Positions 51,859 to 61,316 of a stretch of DNA of 64,000 nt are shown here, one piece after another. The notes under the pieces are model-generated. The model did not search any database. It had not been told where the DNA came from and saw nothing but the letters and a program-made list of their open reading frames with translations. Position 1 is the stretch's first letter. Each line of letters starts with the position of its first letter. Origin of the DNA: Prevotella sp902465605 (GTDB lineage: Bacteria; Bacteroidota; Bacteroidia; Bacteroidales; Bacteroidaceae); NCBI GenBank assembly GCA_902465605.1, contig CABQNT010000002.1, positions 211,301 to 275,300 on the forward strand, written 5' to 3'. Both the position numbers and the translations under genes were made by a program.

Positions 51859-54552
51859 ATGGCAGTTTATATCATATTAATTTTCATCGCCATCTTGATT
51901 GGCATGGCAATTTCCGTTTCCGCATTCGGTACAGGCGGTAAACGGGCAAAGATATTCAAGGACATCTACTTCTCGGTCGAGGACGTGGATGGTGTTGGTG
52001 TGCTTTATACCAAGACTGGCGAATACTCTGCTATTCTTGCCATGCAGAATCCCGTTCAGAAGTTCTGTGCCAATATCGACAGCTACTATGAGTATTCGAG
52101 TCTCATGGCGGCAGTCATGGCAACCTTGGGCGATGGCTATGCCATCCACAAGCAGGACATCTTTACCAAGAAAAAGTTTAAGGGCGAGGCAGACGGGAAC
52201 AGAGAGTTTCTGTCTGAAAGCTATTTCCGCTATTTTGAGGGAAGGGAGCATACAGACTGTACCACTTTTATTACTATCACGCAGGAAAACAAGAAAAGCA
52301 GACTCTTCAGCTTTGATAACAGAAAATGGAGAGAGTTTCAGGTAAAGATTAACAAGGTCAAGGATCAGCTCAGAGACCGCGGAATACATTCCGAGTTCTT
52401 GAATAAGGCTCAGACAACAGAATATGCTGACCGCTTCCTTGCCCAGAACTTCACGGACAGACATGTTTCGTTGAACAATTTCAATGTCAAGGACGAAAGT
52501 ATCGGCATTGGCCCAAGAAAGTTTAAGGTGTACAGCCTTGTCGATGTGGATAGCATTATCCTTCCGGCTTTGATACGTCCATATACCAATATAGAAGTTA
52601 ACAATATCACCATGCCTGTGGATTTGATGTCACTTGTTGACAGCATACCAGGCGCACAGAGTGTTGTTTTCAATCAAGTCATATTCATCCCCAACCAGAA
52701 GCAGGAGATGAGTAAGCTCGCCAAGAAAAAGAACCGCCATGCCTCATTGCCTAATCCAAGTAATCAGATTGCTGTAGAGGATATCAAGCAGGTTGAAGAA
52801 CTGATAGCGAGAGAGAACAAACAGCTGGTCTATTGCCATTTCAACCTGATTATTACCACTGCAGCCGATGCAGATCTCCAGAAGTGTACCAACCATTTGG
52901 AGAATGCCTTTGGGCGTATCGGAATCCATATCAGCCAACGTGCTTACAATCAGTTGGAACTATTTGTCAACTCGTTCCCTGGTAATTGTTATGGCCTTAA
53001 TGCAGAGTATGACCGTTTCCTGACACTGAGCGATGCTGCTTGCTGCATGATGTACAAGGAGAGGATGACCAAGAGTGAGGAAACGCCTTTGAAGGTCTAT
53101 TATACAGACCGTCAGGGTGTGCCCGTTGCCATTGACATCAGTGGAAAAGAGGGCAAGGAGAAGCTAACGGATAACTCTAATTTTTTCTGTCTTGGCCCAA
53201 GCGGAAGCGGCAAGTCGTTCCACATGAATAGTGTCGTAAGACAGCTTTGGGAGCAGAATACAGACGTTGTCATGGTCGATACTGGTAACTCGTATGAAGG
53301 TCTTTGTGAGTATGTCGGTGGTAAGTATATCAGTTATACCGAGGAGAATCCTATCACGATGAACCCGTTCCGCATCCAGCGAGAAGAGCTGAACGTGGAA
53401 AAAATAGGTTTCCTGAAAAATCTCATCATGCTCATCTGGAAAGGTAGTAACGGCGAAGTGAGCAAGACAGAAGACCGTCTTATCGAGCAGGTCATTACTG
53501 AATACTATGAAGCTTATTTTGTTGGTTTCAAAGGCTATTCTGCCTCTCAGAGGGATGCCTTACATAAGAAGTTCCTCATTGAAACAGCAACACAAGGCAG
53601 TGCCACAGACACCAATGAGGAAGTCGAGGCGCGGATTAATAAGCGTATCAAGGAGATGGAAGACCGAAGGAAAGCACTGAAGGTTAAGGAACTGTCCTTT
53701 AACTCCTTCTACGAGTACAGTACTCAGCGCATACCGTATATCTGTAACGAGAATAAGATTGCCGGTATAGATATATCAACTTATAACTATATGTTGATGG
53801 ACTTCTACAGGGGAGGCAGTCATGAGCGTACCCTGAACGAGAATCTGGACTCTACGCTTTTCGATGAGACCTTCATCGTTTTTGAGATTGACACCATTAA
53901 GGATGATCCATTGCTATTCCCACTGGTGACGCTAATCATCATGGACGTTTTCATTCAGAAGATGCGTATCAAGAAGAACCGTAAGGTGCTTGTCATCGAG
54001 GAGGCGTGGAAAGCCGTTGCCTCTCCCATGATGGCAGAGTACATCAAGTATCTCTATAAGACAGCTAGAAAGTTCTGGGCAATGGTTGGGGTAGTTACAC
54101 AGGAACTCCAGGACATCATTGGCAGTCCCATTGTCAAGGAAGCTATCATCAATAACTCAGATGTTATCATGCTGCTTGACCAGGGTAAGTTCAAGGAACG
54201 TTTTGATGAAATCAAGGCAGTCCTAGGCTTGACCGATGTAGAATGCCGAAAGATATTTACTATCAATCGTCTGGAGAACAAGGAAGGCAGGGCTTTCTTC
54301 CGAGAAGTGTTCATTCGACGTGGTCTTGCCAGCGATGTCTTCGGTGTTGAAGAACCGAGGGAATGCTATATGACCTATACAACGGAACGAGCAGAGAAAG
54401 AGGCCCTGAAACTCTATAAGAGAGAACTGAAATGCTCTCATCAGAAAGCCATCGAAGTCTATGTCCGTGACTGGAACAAGTCCGGCATCAGCAAGTCACT
54501 GGCTTTCGCTCAAATAGTCAACCAGGCAGGACACGTGTTAAACTTAAAATAG
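51859..54552 (+). CDS. traG: TraG-like conjugation ATPase (VirB4 family)
   Basis: An 897-residue transfer ATPase. One N-terminal membrane helix is followed by a VirB4 N-terminal domain. The Walker A motif LGPSGSGKSFHMNSV is near residue 445-459, and Walker B with the downstream Trp (VLVIEEAWKAVASP) is near 708. TARKFWAMVGVVTQELQDII further marks the family. It drives assembly of the mating apparatus. Its length is normal for TraG of Bacteroidales elements. Confidence 0.95.
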   Translation: MAVYIILIFIAILIGMAISVSAFGTGGKRAKIFKDIYFSVEDVDGVGVLYTKTGEYSAILAMQNPVQKFCANIDSYYEYSSLMAAVMATLGDGYAIHKQDIFTKKKFKGEADGNREFLSESYFRYFEGREHTDCTTFITITQENKKSRLFSFDNRKWREFQVKINKVKDQLRDRGIHSEFLNKAQTTEYADRFLAQNFTDRHVSLNNFNVKDESIGIGPRKFKVYSLVDVDSIILPALIRPYTNIEVNNITMPVDLMSLVDSIPGAQSVVFNQVIFIPNQKQEMSKLAKKKNRHASLPNPSNQIAVEDIKQVEELIARENKQLVYCHFNLIITTAADADLQKCTNHLENAFGRIGIHISQRAYNQLELFVNSFPGNCYGLNAEYDRFLTLSDAACCMMYKERMTKSEETPLKVYYTDRQGVPVAIDISGKEGKEKLTDNSNFFCLGPSGSGKSFHMNSVVRQLWEQNTDVVMVDTGNSYEGLCEYVGGKYISYTEENPITMNPFRIQREELNVEKIGFLKNLIMLIWKGSNGEVSKTEDRLIEQVITEYYEAYFVGFKGYSASQRDALHKKFLIETATQGSATDTNEEVEARINKRIKEMEDRRKALKVKELSFNSFYEYSTQRIPYICNENKIAGIDISTYNYMLMDFYRGGSHERTLNENLDSTLFDETFIVFEIDTIKDDPLLFPLVTLIIMDVFIQKMRIKKNRKVLVIEEAWKAVASPMMAEYIKYLYKTARKFWAMVGVVTQELQDIIGSPIVKEAIINNSDVIMLLDQGKFKERFDEIKAVLGLTDVECRKIFTINRLENKEGRAFFREVFIRRGLASDVFGVEEPRECYMTYTTERAEKEALKLYKRELKCSHQKAIEVYVRDWNKSGISKSLAFAQIVNQAGHVLNLK

Positions 54553-54558
54553 AAAATT

Positions 54559-54993
54559 ATGATTAAAAAATATAAGCATATTGATCTATGTACCCCCATT
54601 GATAAGATTGAATTCGGACAAGGAAACGACATCCGTATTCATAATGCTTTTCGTTTCTATGAGATTGAAACAGTCCTTGACTTGTGTAAAATGAGTCGCA
54701 ACGCATTCCTTCGTATAAGGAATTGTGGTGTTCGGACTATTCGTGCTATTGAGGCAACCTTGGCAGACTATGGCCTGGAGCTAGAAATGGATGAAAAGAG
54801 CATCGAGGAGTATCAAAGATACCATTCCTTTGTTTTGACTGATTCTGAGTGGGAAGAACGTAGATATGAAATTGCAAAAGAGATTTATCTCAATAAGTTT
54901 TCAGACTTTTCCAAGGAAAGCGCAGAGTTGGCTCTGATGGCAGCTGATGATTTCATAGGTGTCCTTAAAAAACATTACCAAAACAAAGATTAG
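54559..54993 (+). CDS. Protein with RNA polymerase alpha C-terminal-like domain
   Basis: A 144-residue soluble protein. Residues about 37-75 (ETVLDLCKMSRNAFLRIRNC, GVRTIRAIEATLADYGLEL) closely follow the helix-hairpin-helix fold of the RNA polymerase alpha C-terminal domain, including the R-N-x-G core. The rest is helical and acidic. It lies 6 bases after traG and 5 bases before the next gene, inside the tra operon. It could bind DNA or touch polymerase or regulators. Confidence 0.65.
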   Translation: MIKKYKHIDLCTPIDKIEFGQGNDIRIHNAFRFYEIETVLDLCKMSRNAFLRIRNCGVRTIRAIEATLADYGLELEMDEKSIEEYQRYHSFVLTDSEWEERRYEIAKEIYLNKFSDFSKESAELALMAADDFIGVLKKHYQNKD

Positions 54994-54998
54994 TAATT

Positions 54999-57629
54999 AT
55001 GAGGAAGACGCTGTCCATATTGTTCGTGTTACTGACCTTGGCATTCCCTGTGAGTGTCAAGGCTCAGTACTATAGCATCAATGTGGACTACGGCACAATG
55101 GAGGCCATGTCTGAGGCTTTCACTACCGAGGCTGCTATGGAGGCTCTTCATAATGAGAACCTTCAGAAGATCTATGACAGCTACAAAGCTGCCGAAGTTG
55201 CCAGTGCCGGTATCTTTTCTTCAAAATACCTTGATAGGAAAGCACTCACGAATCTCAATTTGTGGGATGACCGACAGGAAAACTACTACTACAACCGTAT
55301 CTATAAGATTGTCTCACGGCGTATTATACCAAAGATAGTCGTATGCGCCCAGCTGATGATAGAAGACCCTTCTACAGCTATCTATTGGGGCAGTTACCTT
55401 CTGAAGACCTGTGATGATGTCAAATCTCTCTGTCAGCAGTTTGAGAACATTGTCACGAACAGTACTCTAAGCTTTAATGATATTGCCTTTCTGGAGATAT
55501 CTGAAGAACTGAAAGCAGTTTTCAACTTGGCCAAATTAGGAGGCATAGACTGGAAGGAACTTTTCGAGCACCTGGGCGATGACATTGAAGGGGCGTTTTC
55601 CGAGGAGAACTTGAAAGCCGACCTTGACAATCTCATCAGCAAAGGTGTTGGCCTTGCCAATGCCGGATATAACAATGGTGTGAATCAGCTGCTCCAAGGG
55701 ACAAGTTTTGGTGGCACGTTCATGGAGAAGGTGGGAAGTGTGCTCACCCTTGCCGATAATGTGAGGAACATGTATGAAGAGTACAAAGACTTATCCGCAA
55801 CCCAAGTTCTGACTACAGTGATAGGACAGGAGAATATCGGCACTCTGTTCAATCTGAGTGACTATAATCTCACTCGGTGGATAGATGACTGGGCTTCTGC
55901 AGCTCAGGGCAGTTATTATACTCAACGTGTTTATATCTATCGTAGGGATGCTGGGAGTGAGACACTTTGTAACTATAATCCTCCTACAGATGATAACAGT
56001 ATCATCAATGGTGGCGAATGGTACAGAATCAGCACCAAAGACCCCAATTTCTATCCAAATTCCACTCAGTATGAGGCCGCTTTACTAAATTCCGAGGGTT
56101 ACGCAGGGTGGAGTCGTGAGAGGGTACGCCAATTGAATGCCAGTGGTGATGGCTTCAGCTATTCCATCTATTATTCACCTCTTGCCTACATATTGAGCAA
56201 GTCAAAAAGTGGCCAGTATGCCAAGGCTTATGCCTATAGCATCCAAGTCACAAAGTCGTGGAATGTCAAGGAAGAGGTCTATGAGGCCGTCTTTGACAGC
56301 TATAGTATGGACTGGAACACGTTCATGGCTCAGATGAATGCCCGTTTGAATCAGTATAATGAAAACGGTGACCATCGTGACATTGAGAACACATCTGAAT
56401 TGAATGATTATATCTCTACCCATCCGACGGAGAGCAACTATACTTATTATATCGGTTATGATAACCGAAACTACTATCAGGCATCTAATGCTCAGAAGAT
56501 TGCTGGAGCTGCATCTGCCACTTTCAGCATCACATGCCATGATGGAGGCACTTTGGGTAAGGGCAGTACCACCTATAAATGCAGTCACTGTGGAAGTAGT
56601 CCCAGTAGCCACACAAAGGAATGTTCTATGTACACAACGCTTACAGGAACATCAGAGATAGACACCGGTGAGCTACAGGCTAAAATTGCACAGTTACAAC
56701 AGGAGGCGGCCCATCTGCAGAGCCAGTTGGATGCCCTTAATGTAGAGAATAGTGAATTGCTCCGTAAGATGTCCCAGGCGACAACCACTGAGGAATATAA
56801 CCAGTATCAAGCCACTTACAACAGCAACAAACAGAAGATACGCGATTTACAGTCACAACTCGACACGATTAACAAGAGTATTATTGACACCAGAAACGCC
56901 ATTTCTGAAGCAGAGGAAGGGGAGCGTGCCCAGACTGATGACTATACCAGAATACCGCAGTTGATGAAGTCCATGAAGGATGCCTATGGAATCACATGGA
57001 CGGACAACGGCTCTTGGACGGGCTACACATTTATCCGCAATGGAACTGTCGGTAGCGTCAAGGGAACGGTTACTTTCAAGGCAACGGTTTCTATTGCACG
57101 AAGACCAAAGTATTTCCTTGGTATCAAGATACACCGTGCCATTGTGCAGATTGATTGGGAATTGACCAGTAGCTGGAGTGATACGTCCGTTGCCGAAACG
57201 ATGGAACTTGATCCTTCAAAGACCGATGATGAGAACGCGGCTATTGTCAACCAGCGTTTGAGTGAGCTTGCTCAGGAATATCCTTCATGTACGGTAAGTG
57301 TTGAATATAGCCGTCGTCCAGGACTGGAAATAGAAGACACAGACGGAGTCCGTCACCTCTTATGGGCAAGTGACCGTCTGGAGATTGCCAGAGGCATTGA
57401 GGCAAGGCTTGCTAAAATATACACAGATCTGGCAACGATAGAGAAGTTCCTCCATTATAAGCACACAGTCAGGGATTGGGTACACGACTTGTTACCCAAG
57501 CTCAATGCTGACAAGAACCGCAAGATGAATATCGCAGAAAAGAGTCGTCGCCGTTGGATGCACAACGGAGGCAGTGACTATTACGATTGGGAGGAAGAGA
57601 ACAATTATTATGATGATGTTGAACCCTAA
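54999..57629 (+). CDS. Large exported protein of the TraI locus, function unknown
   Basis: An 876-residue protein with a signal peptide (MRKTLSILFVLLTLAFPVSV, then KAQ). The first about 300 residues are helical. The middle has aromatic-rich sequence and, at about 515-545, a Cys/His cluster (CHDGGTLG, CSHCGSSPSSHTKEC) that could bind zinc. A coiled coil runs from about 553 to 650 (QAKIAQLQQEAAHLQSQLDA). The end is acidic with WMHNGGSDYYDWEEENNYYD. I do not recognise a family. Confidence 0.75.
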   Translation: MRKTLSILFVLLTLAFPVSVKAQYYSINVDYGTMEAMSEAFTTEAAMEALHNENLQKIYDSYKAAEVASAGIFSSKYLDRKALTNLNLWDDRQENYYYNRIYKIVSRRIIPKIVVCAQLMIEDPSTAIYWGSYLLKTCDDVKSLCQQFENIVTNSTLSFNDIAFLEISEELKAVFNLAKLGGIDWKELFEHLGDDIEGAFSEENLKADLDNLISKGVGLANAGYNNGVNQLLQGTSFGGTFMEKVGSVLTLADNVRNMYEEYKDLSATQVLTTVIGQENIGTLFNLSDYNLTRWIDDWASAAQGSYYTQRVYIYRRDAGSETLCNYNPPTDDNSIINGGEWYRISTKDPNFYPNSTQYEAALLNSEGYAGWSRERVRQLNASGDGFSYSIYYSPLAYILSKSKSGQYAKAYAYSIQVTKSWNVKEEVYEAVFDSYSMDWNTFMAQMNARLNQYNENGDHRDIENTSELNDYISTHPTESNYTYYIGYDNRNYYQASNAQKIAGAASATFSITCHDGGTLGKGSTTYKCSHCGSSPSSHTKECSMYTTLTGTSEIDTGELQAKIAQLQQEAAHLQSQLDALNVENSELLRKMSQATTTEEYNQYQATYNSNKQKIRDLQSQLDTINKSIIDTRNAISEAEEGERAQTDDYTRIPQLMKSMKDAYGITWTDNGSWTGYTFIRNGTVGSVKGTVTFKATVSIARRPKYFLGIKIHRAIVQIDWELTSSWSDTSVAETMELDPSKTDDENAAIVNQRLSELAQEYPSCTVSVEYSRRPGLEIEDTDGVRHLLWASDRLEIARGIEARLAKIYTDLATIEKFLHYKHTVRDWVHDLLPKLNADKNRKMNIAEKSRRRWMHNGGSDYYDWEEENNYYDDVEP

Positions 57630-57640
57630 GACGATTAGCA

Positions 57641-58378
57641 ATGAGACAGTTGAGACATATAATCCTATTGCTTTGCCTGACTGCCTTGTGTCCCAAGGCT
57701 GTCATGGCTCAGTTAGTCCCTCGTGACATACCGACCATTGAAGCTTACATCAACGACCACAAGAAGCAGCGCAGCCTCCTTCTTGCCCGTGCCACCTTGG
57801 AAGAGAGCAATGCCCTCCTGCACAAGGCCAGCAAGGTCACTCATCGGGAGTACAGGGATATCAATCTTGAATTAGACAAGTACACCCGTGCCTTTGACAT
57901 CATTGACCTTGTGTACAGCACCGTCAGCACAGGATTCAATGTCTATCGTACCTATGATAATGTTTCGGAGAAGATAGGCAAGTATAAGACGATGCTCGAA
58001 GACTTCAATGAAAAGATCATCCAGCGTGGGCGCATAGAAAGTGCTGACACGTTACTGCTTGCCGTCAATGCCAGGGCTGTTGCCCATCTTGCAGAGGAAT
58101 GTCAGAATCTTTATTCCTCCGTCTGTGTGTTGGCGGCTTATGCCAGTGGCCAGGTCTGTTGCACCACTGCCTCCTTAATGCTGATGATTGACAATATCAA
58201 CAAGTCACTTGACCGTATCAAGGACATCGTGAACAGTGCCTATTACCAGACCTGGAAGTTCATACAGGCGAGGACGAGTTATTGGAAGTCTGAGATATAC
58301 CGTTCCAAAACCATTCGTCAGATGGCAACGGAAGCCTTTGATCGATGGATGGAAGCAGGAAACATTCTTGATTATTAA
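57641..58378 (+). CDS. Exported helical protein of the TraI locus
   Basis: A 245-residue protein with a signal peptide (HIILLLCLTALCPKAVMAQ). The mature part is almost all helix (KKQRSLLLARATLEESNALL, SADTLLLAVNARAVAHLAEE), without further membrane segments. It lies 11 bases after the large exported protein and 16 before the next gene. TraI of CTnDOT is similar in place and size, but its sequence start is not seen here. Confidence 0.72.
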   Translation: MRQLRHIILLLCLTALCPKAVMAQLVPRDIPTIEAYINDHKKQRSLLLARATLEESNALLHKASKVTHREYRDINLELDKYTRAFDIIDLVYSTVSTGFNVYRTYDNVSEKIGKYKTMLEDFNEKIIQRGRIESADTLLLAVNARAVAHLAEECQNLYSSVCVLAAYASGQVCCTTASLMLMIDNINKSLDRIKDIVNSAYYQTWKFIQARTSYWKSEIYRSKTIRQMATEAFDRWMEAGNILDY

Positions 58379-58394
58379 CGTAAAGAAAAATAAT

Positions 58395-59129
58395 ATGAGA
58401 AAGAGCATCTTCATATCGGCTGTTGCTATACTTTTCATTTGTATTGAGTCCCATGCTCAGTCAATGACCTACAATCACGATGCCTCCAAGCAGGGGCAGA
58501 TTCAGGTCATGGAACTGGGTGCGGGTAATTTGACTCCAGAGCTTTACTATACCGTTACCCATCGGAGGTACAAGAACGGAGCCAAAGCAGCCACTTCTGT
58601 TAAGAACACTTTGCGTATTGCAGCCAATACCGCTTCTATTCCACAGGTGGAATATGCAGACAGTATTCAGGCAGACCTTGAAGGCCGTGCTAAGATTGAA
58701 GCAGCCAATATCGCAGACCGCCAGGTTGACCTTGCTTGGGTCACGGAAGGAAACAAGATTGAAAGCAAGCTGCTTGCCTTCAAAAACAATATCAACGCTC
58801 TGAATGGGAAGGCTCAGACAGAGGAAATCACCAACTGGACAGAACTTGGCCAGATGTATGACTTTGCTATCAAAGCCACCCGGCAAGCATACATGCCCAA
58901 TAGTGAACGTCAGAAGCAGTATCTCGCCATCTATGATGAGATTGTCAAGAGCAATGACCATCTCTTGCTTAGAGTGCGATACCTGACTACAAAGAATCAG
59001 GCAGACCACCTTGTTCAAGCCATGTCACGTTTCCAGCACCGTGTCAGTGAGAATGCGACTGCTGGCTATAACCGTTGGCGTGATGCCTCCCATGAAGGCA
59101 GTACCAGACGAGTATCAAATAATCCTTAA
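58395..59129 (+). CDS. Exported protein of the TraI locus, second helical type
   Basis: A 244-residue protein with a signal peptide (RKSIFISAVAILFICIESHAQ). The mature part is helical (EGRAKIEAANIADRQVDLAW, YLTTKNQADHLVQAMSRFQH). The ATG at 58395 is preferred; the frame further upstream runs through the previous gene. It precedes traJ by 14 bases. The family is not recognised. Confidence 0.72.
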   Translation: MRKSIFISAVAILFICIESHAQSMTYNHDASKQGQIQVMELGAGNLTPELYYTVTHRRYKNGAKAATSVKNTLRIAANTASIPQVEYADSIQADLEGRAKIEAANIADRQVDLAWVTEGNKIESKLLAFKNNINALNGKAQTEEITNWTELGQMYDFAIKATRQAYMPNSERQKQYLAIYDEIVKSNDHLLLRVRYLTTKNQADHLVQAMSRFQHRVSENATAGYNRWRDASHEGSTRRVSNNP

Positions 59130-59143
59130 ACGAAAGAAGTAAT

Positions 59144-60268
59144 ATGAGTAATGACAGTACCGCTGTTGATTTCGGCATTAACCTCCTTGAAGAAGAGATT
59201 GATGACGTGATATTCAGAACCAACGAGTTTCTGACCGATGCCACGTTCACGGGCGGTCAGGGGCCGTTTTGGTGGATTCTCCAGATGTCTATGGCTTTGG
59301 CAGGACTCTTCGCCATTATCGTCTGTGCGCACATGGCCTATAAGATGATGGTCAAGCGTGAGCCATTGGATGTAATGAAACTGTTCAAGCCGTTAGTTGT
59401 CAGCATTGTCCTTTGCTGGTGGTACCCACCATCGGACACTGGTATAGCAGGAGGTCACAGCTCTTGGTGTGCTCTGGACTTCCTGAGCTATATACCTAAT
59501 GCCATAGGCAGTTACACCCATGACCTCTATGAAGCCGAGGCAGCACAGGTGGAGGATAGGATGCAGGACGTACAGCAGCTGATGTATCAGTTAGGCGACG
59601 AAGCCGCAGACCCCATGTCCACCATCAAGGCGGCCAGCAATGCCGTCAGTGCCTTGCTCACCCAGAGTAGTGTGCAGGATGTCACAGATGCCGATGCTGC
59701 AGCTGAAGATGAAAAAAACATTGTAAAAGCAGAGATGACCAGTACCACAGCCGGACTTGTGATGTTGGCCGACAAGATAATCATGCTGATAGCTTTAATC
59801 ACTTTCCGAATAGGTTGGTGGGGAACCATCTACTGCCAGCAGATCCTGTTGGGTATGCTTACTATTTTCGGGCCTATACAATGGGCGTTCTCCCTCTTGC
59901 CGAAATGGGAAGGGGCATGGGCTAAGTGGATTATCAGGTATCTCACCGTCCATTTCTATGGAGCCATGCTTTACTTCGTCGGCTTCTATGTCCTCTTGCT
60001 CTTTGATATAGTCATCAACATACAATATAACGACCTTGCGGCTGTCACAGCTTCAGATGAGACCGTAGTCAATTACTTGCAGAATGCCTTCTTCTCGGCA
60101 GGCTATCTGATGGCGGCCAGTGTTGTGGCCTTGAAGTGCTTGAACCTTGTTCCAGACCTTGCAGCATGGATGATACCTGAGGGCGATACCGCATTCTCCA
60201 CCCGTAGCTTCGGTGAGGGTGTGGCCACCTCCATGCGTCAGTCGGCAGGTCGTTTAGTGGGAGTTTAA
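59144..60268 (+). CDS. traJ: TraJ-like polytopic membrane protein (VirB6/TrbL type)
   Basis: A 374-residue membrane protein. At least five hydrophobic segments are seen, including WWILQMSMALAGLFAIIVCA, VVSIVLCWWYPPSDT, IIMLIALITFRIGWWGTIYC and FYGAMLYFVGFYVLLLFDIV. The start EEIDDVIFRTNEFLTDATF is soluble. It fits TraJ of Bacteroidales conjugative transposons in size, order and pattern. Confidence 0.88.
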   Translation: MSNDSTAVDFGINLLEEEIDDVIFRTNEFLTDATFTGGQGPFWWILQMSMALAGLFAIIVCAHMAYKMMVKREPLDVMKLFKPLVVSIVLCWWYPPSDTGIAGGHSSWCALDFLSYIPNAIGSYTHDLYEAEAAQVEDRMQDVQQLMYQLGDEAADPMSTIKAASNAVSALLTQSSVQDVTDADAAAEDEKNIVKAEMTSTTAGLVMLADKIIMLIALITFRIGWWGTIYCQQILLGMLTIFGPIQWAFSLLPKWEGAWAKWIIRYLTVHFYGAMLYFVGFYVLLLFDIVINIQYNDLAAVTASDETVVNYLQNAFFSAGYLMAASVVALKCLNLVPDLAAWMIPEGDTAFSTRSFGEGVATSMRQSAGRLVGV

Positions 60269-60285
60269 TATAATATCGTTATACA

Positions 60286-60900
60286 ATGGTAATCAAGAAT
60301 TTAGAAAACAAGATTAAGCTGGTGCTTATTATATGCAGCCTGTTCTTAGTGGGATGTGTGATCATCTCTCTTGGCAGCATCTGGACAGCCAGGGGAATGG
60401 TCAGTGATGCACATCAGAAAGTGTATGTCCTGGACGGCAATGTTCCCGTCCTCGTCAACCGTAGTACGATGGAGGAAACCTTGGACGTGGAAGCCAAGAG
60501 CCATGTCGAAATGTTCCATCATTATTTCTTTACTCTTGCACCTGATGACAAATACATCAAGTACACGATGGAGAAAGCCATGTACCTCATCGACGAGACA
60601 GGTCTGGCACAATACAATGCCCTGAAGGAGAAAGGTTTCTATGGCAATATCATGGGAACGAGTGCCGTCTTCAGCATCTTCTGTGACAGTATCCGTTTCA
60701 GTGAAGAGAATATGTCCTTCACCTATTATGGCCGTCAGCGTATCGAGCGCAGAACTTCCGTGCTGATGCGTGAACTGGTCACTGAGGGCTATCTGAAGCG
60801 TGTGCCGAGAACCGAGAACAATCCGCATGGACTGCTTATCGTTAACTGGCGCACTATCCTGAACAAAGATCTGGAGCAGCGTACAAAGTCGAACTATTAA
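60286..60900 (+). CDS. traK: TraK-like conjugal transfer protein
   Basis: A 204-residue protein with one N-terminal membrane helix (LVLIICSLFLVGCVIISLGS). It is followed by the TraK core: VYVLDGNVPVLVNRS, EAKSHVEMFHHYFFTLAPDD and RRTSVLMRELVTEGYL. It belongs to the VirB8-like inner-membrane components of the mating channel. Confidence 0.93.
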   Translation: MVIKNLENKIKLVLIICSLFLVGCVIISLGSIWTARGMVSDAHQKVYVLDGNVPVLVNRSTMEETLDVEAKSHVEMFHHYFFTLAPDDKYIKYTMEKAMYLIDETGLAQYNALKEKGFYGNIMGTSAVFSIFCDSIRFSEENMSFTYYGRQRIERRTSVLMRELVTEGYLKRVPRTENNPHGLLIVNWRTILNKDLEQRTKSNY

Positions 60901-60911
60901 ACGATAATAAT

Positions 60912-61316
60912 ATGGGATTTAAGAAGATTCTGTTCGGGGAGAAAGTTCCTGATAAGGACGACCCGAAGTACAATGAGCGTTATGAAAGGGATGTGGCAGC
61001 AGGAAAGAGTTTCGCCCAAACCCTGCATCTTGACAAGGGTGCTGCATGTGTACAGCGTTTTGCCTCTAAGCACACAAAGTTGTTCCTAGCACTCGTTTTC
61101 TCTTTCGTGCTCTTCAGTGTAGGACTAAGCCTGTATCGAATGACACAGGCAGTCAAGTACCGACCTCAGCCTTCCAGTGCCGTTGAACGGCAGGAGAAGG
61201 AACTTCATTTTAAGCGTCATCATGCGCCCAAAGAGCAGGGTATGACGGAAAGGAAAGACATCAACAGTTATACACCACATCAAATAGACGAATATGAAGC
61301 TTACAGAAAAGATTAA
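60912..61316 (+). CDS. TraL-position membrane protein
   Basis: A 134-residue protein with one membrane helix (LFLALVFSFVLFSVGLSLYR, about 55-75) and charged ends. It lies between traK and traM, where TraL is expected, and overlaps traM by 23 bases. Its sequence is longer at both ends than CTnDOT TraL, so the assignment rests on position. Confidence 0.68.
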   Translation: MGFKKILFGEKVPDKDDPKYNERYERDVAAGKSFAQTLHLDKGAACVQRFASKHTKLFLALVFSFVLFSVGLSLYRMTQAVKYRPQPSSAVERQEKELHFKRHHAPKEQGMTERKDINSYTPHQIDEYEAYRKD

